Under the pieces are notes generated by a model that worked only from the letters and a program-made list of their open reading frames with translations, was not told the DNA's origin and did no database searches. From assembly GCF_020360975.1 (NCBI RefSeq), contig NW_025408670.1, positions 3,162,001 to 3,226,000 of the forward strand: a DNA stretch of 64,000 nucleotides, given 5' to 3'. The stretch's first letter is position 1, and each line of letters begins with the position of its first letter. The translations under genes and the position numbers were made by a program. The stretch comes from Hirsutella rhossiliensis. Taxonomy: Eukaryota > Ascomycota > Sordariomycetes > Hypocreales > Ophiocordycipitaceae. Shown in pieces: positions 35,761 to 47,549 of the stretch.

Positions 35761-38700
35761 TATCTCTTAGAAGTTATTTAGTAGGTACTATAATAAGTTT
35801 ATATACCCTTATTAGTTTATAAGTACCTATTACTATCTACCCCTCCCCTTTTACTTTTACTATGCTTACTAAATCTCTTTAATAATATACTTAGACTTAT
35901 TATCCTCCTTAATTATTAGTAGCGGTTAATAGTTATTAATTACTTATTTAGGTAATAAGTTAAGCGTCTTAGTAAGTTAGCGTATTAGCTCTTAGTAGGG
36001 ACTAAGCGGCCCTATAAATATATAGTCTCTAGAATTATTTAAACTACCTACCTTATCTCTCTTTTATTTATTTTACTTACTAGCTAATCTTACTTATAGT
36101 AAGATAGTATATTAAGTACCGCCGCTAGCTTCCTTAGCTAGAACTTTAGTATAAAGTTATAAGATATAAGCTTTATTACCTATTAGCCTTATCTCTTATT
36201 TAACTTCTTTTTTATTATAAAGTATATTAAGTTATTATAGTTAGTTAGTACTATAAAGGTAAGTATATTTTAGAGTTTTACTCCTTAAAAGTCTAAGTAC
36301 TATATAGTTATAAGTATCTCCTTATTATAAATTAAGTAGTTATACTCCGCTAAGTTTAGTCTTTTTAAAAAGAATCTTACTAGGTATTATATACTATCTA
36401 GCCCTACTTATATTAGCGCCGCCTTTATTATATATCTAGAATAGTTTGCTTTTAAGTATATTTCTCTTTCTAGGTTATAGAGTTATAGTACTAAGGCGTT
36501 ATAAAAGGCGTTTTAGATAAACTTAAACGCTACTTAGTACTTATCTATTTACTTAAAGATCGCGCCTTTCTTATAAAGGCCGTCTAGGTATACCGATACC
36601 TTTATATAAAGTAGTATAAAGGCCTAGTAGTAGTTTACGAAGCTAAGGAAGCTCTAGACTCCTCTTATATTCTAAGGTGCCCGCTATATCTATATTACCT
36701 AGATCTTCTTTAAATTATATTAAACCTTACCCTTTACTTATATAATAAAGCCTAGGTACTTAACCTCTTTTATTATAAAGTTATACTTCCTTAGGTTTAG
36801 TATTAGGCCCGCCTCTTATAGATTTTAAAGTACCTTTATTAGCTTCTCTTAGTAGTTTTAAAGAGACCTTAATAAGTAAATTAAGACGTTATCTATATAT
36901 ACTATAACGAACTTATATAGGTATTCCCTTAGTACCTTATTAATATATCGTTAAAAGGTAGCTAGAGTCCTTATTAAGTTTAATAGGTATACTTATTACT
37001 TAAATAATCTAAACCTTATTTAAAAGGCTATCTTAAACTTATAGCCCTTTACTATTTAGATCTTATAAAACGCTACTATAATATTAAGCTTTATAAACTA
37101 CTTTACCTTCGCGAGTATTTATAGTATCTTTATAATTAAGGATAGCGTATACCTATCTTTCTTTATAATTACGTTTAGGGCTTAGTAGTTATAGTAAAAT
37201 TATAAGCGACCGTTTAACTTTTAAGTAAAGAGTACTAAGGCCGCGGCTAAGGAGCTACTTAAGTAGATTAAGTTTACCTTTATTAGCTCGCTTAGGGTCT
37301 TCCTTAGTACTAAGAGTTCCTCCCTTAATATATTATAAAGGGGTCCTTATAATAAGGGGGGCTTTACCTTATCTTTATTTAGTATAAGGTTAATCTTATA
37401 GTTTACTTTTAGTTTATATAAGGGTATCTTTAAAGCTTTTTTTAGTATAAAGAGGTCTAGGTATATATCTAGCGCTTACTTTAAGATATAGTCCGCTAGG
37501 TCTACTACTATCCTTAGCTAGAGTACTCTCTTTATATCCTTTATTATAATTACTTAGATATTAACTATCCTCCGCTTTCCTTTATTATCCCTTACTACCC
37601 TCTTTCTTTAATATTCTACTATAAATACTACCGTGCTAATAATCCTTACCCCTTAAATCTATTTTACCCTCTTTATTACTTCCGATCCTAATAGGCCTAT
37701 TTAGATCTTAGCTTTATTATACTAAATCTAATCTCTTACTACGTTATATATTACTTAGTTCTTCTTTATTTATAGCCTCCCTAGGAATATATTATAGCTT
37801 AGCTCAAGGACTTTATATATAAAAGTTTACTTTATATAGCCGTTAGTATCTATCTTAAATACTATAATTCCTTTAAAAATATAAGGCTAAAGTATCTTTT
37901 AAGAATAGCCTTAGTTATCTTTTCCTTTTATTAGTAAGAAGTATTTATAGCTTCTTTACTACCCTCTCGCTTATTATAGTATAGTAATTATAGCTAGTAT
38001 TTATAAGCGCGTTAAGTCCCTTCTTTTTATTAATACTTACCCTTAGCGTTACTAAGCTTAGTATAAGGTAGTTCCTCGTTAACTTCTAAGCTTCTTACTA
38101 TTTCTCTTTTACCCTTAACGCTTAACTTTATACTAAGGTTCCCTTTTTTCTAAGTCGTTATTATCCTTAGGGCCCCTCTTTTCCTTTATTACGCCCGCCT
38201 TCTAAGGTTCTTATTTCCTCTTTTTATAATAAAGCGTAATATATCCTTTAACTCTATAGTTAAAGTATATTTAATTCTCTAGCTAACTCTACCCCTCCTT
38301 TTATCTATCTAAGGCGTTAATACTAATTATTAAGGTATCCCTATCTTTATCCTTCTTTTTTTAGGGGTATATATCTACTAGTCTATTTTAGTTTAAAGGG
38401 GGTTATCTTATTTACTAAACCCTTCTTAGCTTAGCTATTATTTACGCTACTTAATTAATATAAGTAGTAAAGCTTAATATAAAGAGGTCGACTATAGCTA
38501 ACGCTTTATAAAGCTAGATTCTTAGAGCCCCCTATAGGAAAATAATCTAAACGTTATATAGCTAGGACCCGCCTCTAGCTTTAAAGAGTCTCTACTTAAA
38601 CTTTAAGAGGAACGCTATAAACGTTTAACTCTCCCTTTATTTTATTATTTAGATTACCGCTACCGTGCGTAACTAAATATCTATATTAAGGTAGATTAAG

Positions 38701-38800
38701 TTAAGGTACTTTAGGAATTCCTTTTAATTATAGCCCCTCTTTACTCTTATTCTATAGTATATAGTAACCGTTTATTATAGCCTAGTATTTAAGTAGTTAT
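35760..38800 (-). pseudogene. Gypsy-3 gag-pol remnant (RIP-destroyed)
   Basis: Reading the minus strand through stops, a probable zinc-knuckle/gag end lies near 38,200-38,300 and a protease-like region near 37,600-37,800. The reverse transcriptase runs about 37,250 to 36,600 with the RLxxxYRALNxxxxKxRY block, TPFGLxNAPATFQ-type block and a YIDNVLI catalytic box (about 36,885-36,930, Asp to Asn). RNase H is at about 36,300-36,650 (SNYSRYIISSVL). The rest of gag continues beyond Copia-2 at 45,242-45,770. The integrase expected at 34.6-36.0 kb is not recognisable. Confidence 0.78.
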
Positions 38801-38804
38801 AGAT

Positions 38805-39372
38805 TATAAGGAACGGTGTTCCTACTATAAATAAAGCAGCTATAATATACTCTCCCGATTATATAAGCTAATAAGTAGTATATTAATTATAGATAAAATC
38901 CTATCTTATAGAGTAAGAATCGCTCGTTATTTTATAAGTTATTATATATTAAACGGATTGCCGGTTATCGTATAATCGGGAATCGAAGGAATAGAGCTAG
39001 CTTAGAATACTAGCTAAGACCTCTTAAGAACACCGGCACGACTAACCTCCTTTAAACACGAATATTAGTAGAACTAAGATACTTCTAGATTTACTCGAGG
39101 TATTACGGAATTCCTTAGTCTTAGGGCTATACGGTAGCTTAAATCTAGTCCTAAAAGGTTCTTCCGTTTAGCTATAATTATCTATATAAGACAGCATGTC
39201 CGCTAGTAGATAGATAGAGAATTATTAACTTTAATACCTCTTCTATATACTAATATATTACTAAGAAATTCTATTAAAAATCCTACCTTATACTCCTTCT
39301 TCCTTTCTATTATATAGTCTTATGTAATTCCTTAATTTCCTAAAATTCCGCTTTTACTTATATACCTTAAGA
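38805..39372 (+). repeat. Copia-2a 5' LTR
   Basis: It starts tataaggaacgg and ends ccttaaga. It is 568 bp and collinear with the 3' LTR. It keeps several C/G bases lost in the 3' copy. Confidence 0.92.
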
Positions 39373-39386
39373 GGTTATAAGCCCGG
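39373..39386 (+). other. Copia-2a primer-binding site (initiator tRNA-Met half molecule)
   Basis: The sequence ggttataagcccgg directly after the LTR is the complement of the initiator tRNA-Met anticodon arm (GGGCTCATAACC) with one RIP change (TG to TA). Priming from the internal anticodon-arm half of this tRNA is known for Drosophila copia and yeast Ty5. Confidence 0.65.
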
Positions 39387-39409
39387 CTTACTTCTTTTAA
39401 GCCGGGAAA

Positions 39410-42400
39410 TTAACTACTTATACCTTTGAAATTCCTCGTCGAAATATTTAATTAAAGTTCCTTTCGAAATTCCCCTCGACTTCTTTTACCTTCCTACGCT
39501 CTTAAACTTCCGTCTAGACTTCTTAATCCCTACGAACGAAATAATACTAAATTTATATAAAATAGGTAGATATAAAGAATATAAATTCTCTAGACTTAAG
39601 GGAAATTTAAATTATACTCTTTAAACTATAAGGATAGAAGCTATCCTTATAAAAGAAAAGCTTATTACTACTCTAAAGTAAGTAAATTATATATAGACTA
39701 CGGAGGCTTTATCTATAATATTCCTTTAAGTCGAAGATAGTCCTTTAATATAAATTTAGCATCTAAGAAATGCTAAAGAAGCATAGGATAAGCTTAAAAA
39801 GCTATATAATCCGTCGAACTTTTCGTCGAATTATCTACTTATTAAGCAGCTCTTTAATCTTAGTCTCTTAGACTTTAATTTAGAGAAATACCTTTATAAG
39901 GTAAAGGAAATTTATAAGGATTTAAAATCGTATAATATAGAAATTCTAGAAGTTATTCTTATAGCATAGATTCTTAATTGCCTTAATAAGGAATTTAGAA
40001 GCTATATTATAAATATTACGTAGAGCCTTAGGTATAATTCTACGGCGTTTACCCTCGAATCCCTAATATCTAGTCTTTTAGATAAAGCTAGAAGAATAGA
40101 GGATATAGATATATCTTCGGAGAAAGCCTTCTTAATACGAAGTAAGCCTTAGAAATCCTATAAAAATTCTATAGATACTCCTTATTATAAGGAATATAAA
40201 AACCCAGGGCATTTTATAATAAATTACTATAAATTATACCCGAATAAGGCTCCTACTTATTAGGTTTTAAATAAAGGAAAAAAGGATAATAGGACTTAAA
40301 TTTATAAGAAGAGAAAATCTTCTTTATCTTCTTCTTTTAGGAAGAAATCCTATTTTAGTAGTATTTCTACTACTAATAAAAGAAGGAAGGCTCGAATTAT
40401 AGAGCTAGAGTCCGATTCGGACGATAGTAATAAGGTCTTAAATATAGCTTCGTAAGAAAATATAGACCTAGATATCGACCTTATAGACCTTTCTAGGGCT
40501 CCGACCCCTATATAAACGTCTATAGATTTAGAGGTAATTCTAACCTCTATAAATACCCTTATAATAGAAGCTAATAAAGACTCTCTTTTAGGACCTCTAG
40601 AAGCCTCGATTCCTAGAATAAAGGAATTAGTTTTAAAGGTAAGAGAAGGAGGATTTCCTAGTTATAAGAATAAAAGGATCTTTAATTTTATTTATAATAC
40701 CGGAGCTACTAGGCATATAGTATTAAATAAAAATTTCCTTATTAACTATAAAGAAATTAAGTCTAAATTTTGCTAGGGAAAAGCTTCCTTTATATTAGTA
40801 AAAGGAAAGGGGGACTTAGTATTTAAGTTCCTATATAATAGTAAAAGGTATATCCTTCGAGACTACTTTTATATACCTAAATTAGGGGTAAATATACTAT
40901 CCTAATCTTATTTTAATAATACCTATGCCTTAATAGGAGGAAATAAAGTCCTTTTATTAGATAATAAGGCTAAGGTCCTTACTAAAGGATTTCTTAGAAA
41001 TAAATTATATTATATTCTTATAGAACCTTTATTAGAAAGCTAATTAATCCTTATTATATCTTTAAAGGTAAAGGATATAGATTTTTATACTTAGTACTTA
41101 CGCTTAGGGTATATAAATAGTAGGGCTATTTTAGAAATATTAAAAAGATATAATAAGGATATAAAAATGCCTTTAAAAGAGGAAATTAAAATAAGGTAAT
41201 ACGAAATATATATTAAAGCTAAAGCAACGAATAAGGTTAATAAATAACCTTCGTATAAGTCTTATACCTATTTAGAAAAAATAGTATTAGATATTTAAGG
41301 GCTAATTAAAGTGCCTACTTTAACGGGGACAAGGGTATATACCTAAAGCACGCGCAGCACGTAGCTAAGGATTAGCAGAGCAATTAACTACGCAATCATC
41401 TAATCATCGGTCCTATATATAGCTCTAAGGGCCTTAGGTTATAGATATAAGTCTTAGAGATTTCTTTACTCTATGCCTCTTCGTCTCTACTAGAGTCGCT
41501 TAACTAGCGGCCTCTACTTTAAAGGGGAAAAACAAAAATTTAAATTAACTGTGATTAAGGAAGATGCCTAATTAGATAATCGAGGTCTTTATAACGCCTT
41601 TAAGTATACTTAGAAGTAAGTTAAAAGGGGAGTGCTAGGGGTCTTATCCCTCTAACGGGCTAATGTCTATAGGGGTGCGATCTTACCCGTTAAACTACTT
41701 ATAATAAATATTACTATTATATTTCTTTCTTAGACGTAGGAACCCGATATCTAGAAATATACCTTCTTCGAAAAAAGGGGGAAGCTATAGATAGGTTCCT
41801 AGAATTTAAAAATAGGGTAGAAAATAACCCTAAAAATACTAGGATTAAAGAAGCATTTTCTAATAATGCTAAAGAATTTATATATAAAATAAAGCTCTAT
41901 TACGAAAAAGAAGGGATTACCTTTAATTCTAGTCCTCCTAAGACGCCGGAATCTAATAGTAGAATAAAAAGAATAAATCGTACTATATTAGAAAAAGTAT
42001 AAGCTCTTTTATTTACTACTAGGCTTCCTAAATATCTATAGGGAGAAGCTGTTTTAATAGCTACCTATTTATATAATAGATTACCGTATTCTGCGATAGG
42101 ATTTAAAAGTCCTATAAAAAAGAGGGATAATATAATACTACCCTTCGAGACCTTAAATAAAATTAAGACCTTTAGAAGCCTTATATATTATAAGAATAAA
42201 GACCCTAAAGATAAGCTAGATAATAGAGCTTTTAAGGGAGTAATAGTAGGCTATTTAGAAAATGTATATAAAATCTAGGATTTTACTAAGAGAAAGATTA
42301 CTATCTTTAGAGATATTACTATACTAGAAAATAAATTTATAAAAAATTTAGAAATTTCTAGTAGTAATAATACCTTTGATTTTAATTCTATTCCGAATAA

Positions 42401-44295
42401 AGATAAGCTAGAAAGCTATATCCCTATAGAGGAAGCGACTAAAGAACCTAGAGATAAAAGTCCCTTGCCCTTTATAGAAAAAGAGTCTTTAAATAACGAT
42501 CCTATTCCTACTACTAGTAAAATAGTAGTAGAATTACCTAAGAAGCTAGAAGGGTTCGATTCTAACTATATCGAATACCTTAACGTTAATTTATTTCTAA
42601 ACTGCGATTTTATAAAGTTAATTCTAGCTAGTATAGAAAATTAGGATCTAAAAATTCTAAAGACCTATAAATAGGCAATAAATAGCCCTAAAGTAGTATT
42701 TTAAAAAGAAGCTATAATTAAGGAAATTATCTAGCTAATTAAATATAAAACTTAGGAATTTTCCTACCTCTCTAGGGATAGGGAGGCTATAAGAGGCCGC
42801 TAGGTCTATACTATTAAGAAGGATAGTTAAAATAATATAATAAAATATAAAGCCCGTTTTATAATATATAAATTAAGTAAATCTATAGCTTAGATTTCCT
42901 AGATACCTTCTCGACTATAGCTAGACCTAAATCTATTAGAATTCTACTTATTTTAGCTATTATCTATAAATTTAAAGCTTTATAAATAGATATAATAAAT
43001 GCCTTTATATATACCGATATAGATAGTAAAGTATATATCGATCTTCCTATAGGCTACGAAGTATACGCTCTTAAAGAATACTATTTAAAATATAGATTAG
43101 CTTATAAAGTAAAAGGAATTAAATTAACTAAATTCCTAGACCTATATAAAACCAGTCAAATTAAAGCAAAGCTAAAGAAAGCATTATATAGCCTAAAATA
43201 AAGTCCTATGCTCTAGTATAATTATTTAAAAATTATACTAAATAAACTCGGATTTCTTCTTCTTTTAATAGATAAAAGAGTATTTATAAATAAGGACTAT
43301 AGTATAGCCTTAGCAATTTATATCGACGACTTTCTTATAGTAGGGCCCTCTAAATCTATAATAGAAGAAAGATTATTTAAAGAATTATCTAAATTCCTAG
43401 ATTTTACTATCTTAGGAGATATAAAAGACTTCTTAGGTCTAAATATTATAATAAACCGAGAAAATAAAGAGCTATATATATCCTAAGAAAATTATACCTT
43501 AAATAAATTAAAGGAATTTAATAAAGAAGGTTTAGGAACTTCGAATTTACCCGCTATAATAGGCTTTAAGCTTATAAAAGCAAAGTAATTACCTTCTAAG
43601 GAAGATATATTATAATTTTAGAAAGAAATAGGATCTCTATTATACTTAGCCTTATTTACTAAGCTAGATATCTTATATTCTATAATTTCCTATACTAGAT
43701 TCGCGGCTAAGCCCGACTAGGCGTATTTTAAGGCTTTAAATATAACTTAGAAATATTTAAATAAATTCCCTAGCCTAAAGATTAAATATAATTATAATAT
43801 CCCCTTTACCTATCTATATATAAAGGGTTTTACCGACTCTAGCTAGGCGTCGGATTTAACGGACGGAAAATCCTTTTCCGTTACTATTTTTATATATATA
43901 ATAATATAATAAGCTAGGCTTGCTCTAAGTAGAAAGCCGTTGCCCTTTCTACCTACGAAGTAGAGTATATTAGCCTTAGGGAGGTAAATAAAGAAGCTGT
44001 TTATTTAAATATGCTTTTTAAAAATATTACTAAGGATCTATCTATTAAGATTCCTAATACTATACCTCCTATTTTAACGGATAATACTACTACTATTAAA
44101 TTAGTAGAAAATCCGGAATTTTATAAAAGGTCTAAGTATATAAGATTAGCCTATTACTATACTAGAACTAGTATAAGAGAAGGGGAAATTAAAGTTTCTT
44201 ATATTAAATTAGAAGATAATATAGCTAATATTTTTATAAAGGAATTAAGACCTAGATTACTCTATAAATTTAGAGACGGTCTATCCTTAATATAA
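39410..44295 (+). pseudogene. Copia-2a gag-pol (RIP-damaged)
   Basis: The gag domain runs about 39,450-40,150 with a CCHC knuckle (about 40,185-40,245, Y.EYKNPGHFI.NYYK, Cys to Tyr). The protease box is FIYNTGATRHI (about 40,690, Asp to Asn). GAG-pre-integrase is at about 41,090-41,260. The integrase core resumes at about 41,705 after the SINE-like insert and runs to about 42,350. The reverse transcriptase has an intact YIDDFLIVG (about 43,318-43,344). RNase H is at about 43,660-44,295, whose last part (44011-44295) is still open and ends in TAA. Stops are rarer than in the Gypsy elements, so it is a younger or less mutated copy, but still dead. Confidence 0.9.
41333..41702 (-). mobile_element. 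370-bp SINE-like insertion in the Copia-2a integrase
   Basis: The integrase frame stops at ...PTLTGTR and resumes at ...YYISFLDVGTRYLE. The 370 bp between is foreign and keeps CA and TG. A 5-bp duplication, gacaa (41328-41332) and aataa (41703-41707), differs only by RIP-type changes. On the minus strand 41686-41697 reads TAGTTTAACGGG, a perfect pol III A box. About 42 bases further is GATAAGACC, a B-box-like motif with two mismatches at normal tRNA spacing. No ORF or terminal repeat is seen. A tRNA-derived SINE on the minus strand is the best guess, and a MITE is the alternative. Confidence 0.5.
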
Positions 44296-44668
44296 GTTCC
44301 TAAGTAATAAAAAGGGGTTTTTAGATATTTCTTATACTTTCTATATCTTTCCCCTACTAGGTTTTTCCTTTTTAGGTTTCCTAGGGAAATATTTACTAGG
44401 TTTTTATCTATTAAGATTTTCCTAGTAAAAATAGGTTTTACCTTATATAAGGTTATCCTATAAATAATTATTATAACTATAGATTTTTCCTACTATAGGT
44501 TTTTCTATTAGTATCTACCTAAGGATTTTTTTTTCCTAAGAAAGAATAGGTTTTTATATATCCTATTAAGGTATAAGAATAGTTTTCCTAAATTAGGTTT
44601 TTACCCTATATATATACTACTATAAATAAATTAGTAAAGAGTATATAAATCTACTCTTTAAGGGAGGC

Positions 44669-45236
44669 TATAAGGAACGGTGTTCCTACTATAAATAAAG
44701 CAGCTATAATATACTCTCCTAATTATATAAGCTAATAAGTAGTATATTAATTATAGATAAAATCCTATCTTATAGAGTAAGAATCGCTCGTTATTTTATA
44801 AGTTATTATATATTAAACGGGTTGCTAGTTATCGTATAATTAGGAATCGAAGGAATAGAGCTAGCTTAGAATGCTAGCTAAAACCTCTTAAGAATACTAG
44901 CACGACTAACCTCCTTTAAACATAAATATTAGTAGAACTAAGATACTTCTAGATTTACTCGAGGTATCATAGAATTTCTTAGTCTTAGGGCTATACGGCA
45001 GCCTAAATCTAGTCCTAAAAGGTTCTTCTATTTAGCTATAATTATCTATATAAGATAGTATGTCCGCTAGTAAATAGATAGAGAATTATTAACTTTAATA
45101 CCTCTTTTATACACTAATATATTACTAATGAATTCTATTAAAAATCCTACCTTATACTCCTTCTTCCCCTTTATTATATAGTCTTACGTAACTCTTTAAT
45201 TTCCTAAAATTCCGATTTTACTTATATACCTTAAGA
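44669..45236 (+). repeat. Copia-2a 3' LTR
   Basis: This 568-bp partner of the 5' LTR lies between the purine tract at 44,660-44,668 and the target duplication tagat. Confidence 0.92.
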
Positions 45237-45777
45237 TAGATAAGGTAGAAGATTTCCCCTTAAGCTTAAGAAGAATTCTTTATTAATCTTATACTTTTCC
45301 TATATATATTATACTTATAAGGTATAGTGCTATCGTTATCTATTAAATTTTCCTAGGCTTAAGAGAGGCTTCTTATAGTTATTCTTCCTTACTATCTCCC
45401 CTTTAATTATAAGTATCGCTGCCCCCTTTATTACCCTTAAAAGCGGTATTAAACTACTTATCCCGCCCCTAGCCCCCTCTTATATACCTATCTATATCGG
45501 TTTATCTATTTTTTAATATATCTTTTTAATTTAGCTAATTAGTTTATATATCTATAGTTAGCTCTATATTACTTAATACCTTATCTTTACCTCTTATACT
45601 TATAGCGAGAGTATCGCTTACTTTATTATTAGCTAGGCGTCTAGCCCTCTTATCGCTACTCCTTACTATCCTTAGGCCTATTCTCTCCCCTTTAAGTTAT
45701 TAAGATATCTATATTATATCCTTTTAGTCCGATCTCTCTTTAAGCTTTATAGCCTTATTTAAAAGGAGCTTTAAATA

Positions 45778-46034
45778 TATTAAGAGCTAGCGTATACTTA
45801 GTATAATAGTATAGGGCCGAATAATTATTTATTTAAAGCTAAGGAAAAAGGAGGAAAACTCTATCTTAGTCGCGATAGTTATTTATCTTCCTTAGTCCTT
45901 AGCTCGACTTATATTTAAGTGCTATTTAGCCTAGGTATAGGTCGAGCTTTACTTATATATAGGTCTACTTTAGCTTAACTTCGGTATAGTTACTATAATA
46001 TAACCTTAGCTTTTTATAGGTATAGCCTATAATA
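45778..46034 (-). repeat. Gypsy-3 5' LTR
   Basis: This 257-bp partner of 34215-34471 is slightly less RIP-altered (it keeps gcg, tcgcga and cgg where the other copy has ata-type bases). It is followed by the target duplication attat. Confidence 0.88.
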
Positions 46035-46039
46035 ATTAT

Positions 46040-46604
46040 ATAGTAAATAGTATCCTTTTTTTATTTATAAGTATATATACGCGAAACTATACTAAGTACC
46101 TATTAATTAAAGAAGAAGTTATTAAACCTAATCTTTCTTATATATATCTAGGTAATTACTATACTAATATACTTAAGGAGGCCCTTATAATAGTTTAGCG
46201 TTATTACTTTATTAAACTAAAGTAAGAAGCTAGTAAAGTAAAGGGTAGTTTAGTATTATTAGATCGCGTTCTCCTTAGTATTCTATTAAGCGGCTTATTT
46301 CTTATTTAGCCTTTTAAGTAACTTAGCTTTATCTAAGAGGTTATTTAATCTTATTTAGCTTTAAACCCCTTTATCTCTTCTATAAAGGGGGGCCTACTAG
46401 GTAGTAGCGCCGCTAAGGGCTTACCCTCTTTCTAGCGTTGCTTCCTTTTAAGTATACCCGCGACTATATAAAATATATATTAAATTTAGCTTAAGAGCTT
46501 TAAGACCTTTAACCTTTAAAAGGTATTTATTATTTTTTAGTTTAAGTAGAGGTCGATTAAGGGTACCTATACCTCTACTTTAACTTAGTAGACTAAGGTT
46601 ATAT
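46040..46604. other. Decayed spacer right of Gypsy-3
   Basis: This is the continuation of the sequence interrupted by Gypsy-3 at 34214. It is RIP-altered with many stops in all frames, and I recognise no domain. Confidence 0.5.
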
Positions 46605-46970
46605 TATCGCGAAGCATAGCTTAATTTTATAGTTCTTAGAGATATCCCTTAGTAAGAGGGAATAAGAAAGCTAAAAAATAAGTTTTAAAGAAAAAGCTAA
46701 AAAGAGGTATAGAAAGGAGGGTAGGGGTATAAGTAGAAGTATAAGTAGTAATAGCTTCTTATAAAGGTAGTAAGAGATAAGACGGATATACTAGTATTAG
46801 CTAGAAAAGAAGGGAAAAACTAATAAAAAGCTTAGTAGTTAAAAGGATATTAATAGCTTCTTTAAGTAGGATATTCTTTATTAATTAAGATACTAAATAG
46901 GTATAAATAGGGGCGTTAGATAAAGAAAAGAAAGAGAATTAAAGTAATAAATTAATTACTCCCTTACTAT
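46605..46970 (+). repeat. Truncated Copia-1 LTR abutting the next LTR
   Basis: It starts tatcgcgaagcatag and matches Copia-1 LTRs for about 366 bases, then stops at ...ctcccttactat, where a complete LTR begins at 46971. About 110 bases of its 3' end are missing. It may be a remnant of a solo LTR or of an older insertion. Confidence 0.8.
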
Positions 46971-47461
46971 TATCGTAAAGTATAGCTTAATTTTATAGTT
47001 CTTAAAGATATCCCTTAGTATAAGGGACCTAGGAAGCTAAAAAATAGGTTTTAAGGAAGGAGCTAAAAAGAGGTATAGAGAGGAGGGTAAGGGTAAGAGG
47101 GGAAGTAAAAGTAGCGATAGCTTCTTATAAAGGTAGCGAAAGATAAGATAGATATATTAGTAACGGCTAGAAAAAAAGGGAAAAACTAGTAAAAAGCTTA
47201 GTAGTTAAAAGCTTAGTAGTTAAAAGGATATTAGTAGCTTCTTTAAGTAGGATCTTCTTTATTAATTGAGATACTAGATAAGTATAAAGAGGGGCGTTAG
47301 AAAGAAGAAAGAAGGATAATTAAGGCAATATAATAATTACTCCCCTACCTTTATTACTACTCCTATAAGAATTAAATCTTTCTACCCTACCTACCCGACC
47401 CCTTACTTTTAATTTTACCTTTATATATTTTTATATACTTCTTATATCTCTCTTTATAAGA
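46971..47461 (+). repeat. Copia-1a 5' LTR
   Basis: It starts tatcgtaaag and ends tttataaga. The segment cttagtagttaaaag occurs twice in tandem near 47,190-47,225, which accounts for the 15-bp excess over the 3' LTR. Confidence 0.87.
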
Positions 47462-47475
47462 GTTATAAGCCTAAG
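47462..47475 (+). other. Copia-1a primer-binding site (initiator tRNA-Met half molecule)
   Basis: The sequence gttataagcctaag directly after the LTR matches the complement of the initiator tRNA-Met anticodon arm allowing RIP changes, as at the same place in Copia-2a. Confidence 0.5.
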
Positions 47476-47549
47476 AGGAATAGAATTCCTATACTTTCTG
47501 GTTACTATAAAAGGCACCTTTCTTAAATCCCTTATAGCTCCCTTTTACC

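Larger units (their letters stand above)
38805..45236 (+). mobile_element. Copia-2a: complete Ty1/Copia element nested in Gypsy-3
   Basis: The two LTRs are both 568 bp (38805-39372 and 44669-45236), with a perfect target duplication tagat (38800-38804 and 45237-45241). A primer-binding site follows the 5' LTR directly, and a purine tract (aagggagg) precedes the 3' LTR. The gag-protease-integrase-RT-RNase H order shows Ty1/Copia. A 370-bp foreign piece interrupts the integrase at 41333-41702. Confidence 0.94.
34215..46034 (-). mobile_element. Gypsy-3: Ty3/Gypsy element on the minus strand, split by Copia-2
   Basis: The LTRs are both 257 bp at 34215-34471 and 45778-46034, with a perfect 5-bp target duplication attat (34210-34214 and 46035-46039). 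On the minus strand the LTR starts as a RIP form of TGTTA and ends as TAACA, and a purine tract lies next to the 3' LTR (34,472-34,495). Removing the nested Copia-2 leaves about 4.9 kb of interior, short for a full Gypsy, and integrase was not convincingly seen. Pol reads right to left from about 38,000 to 36,000. Confidence 0.88.

Noticed and set aside
44011..44295. Apparent 94-codon gene
   Set aside because: It is the in-frame C-terminal tail of the Copia-2a RNase H, not an independent gene.
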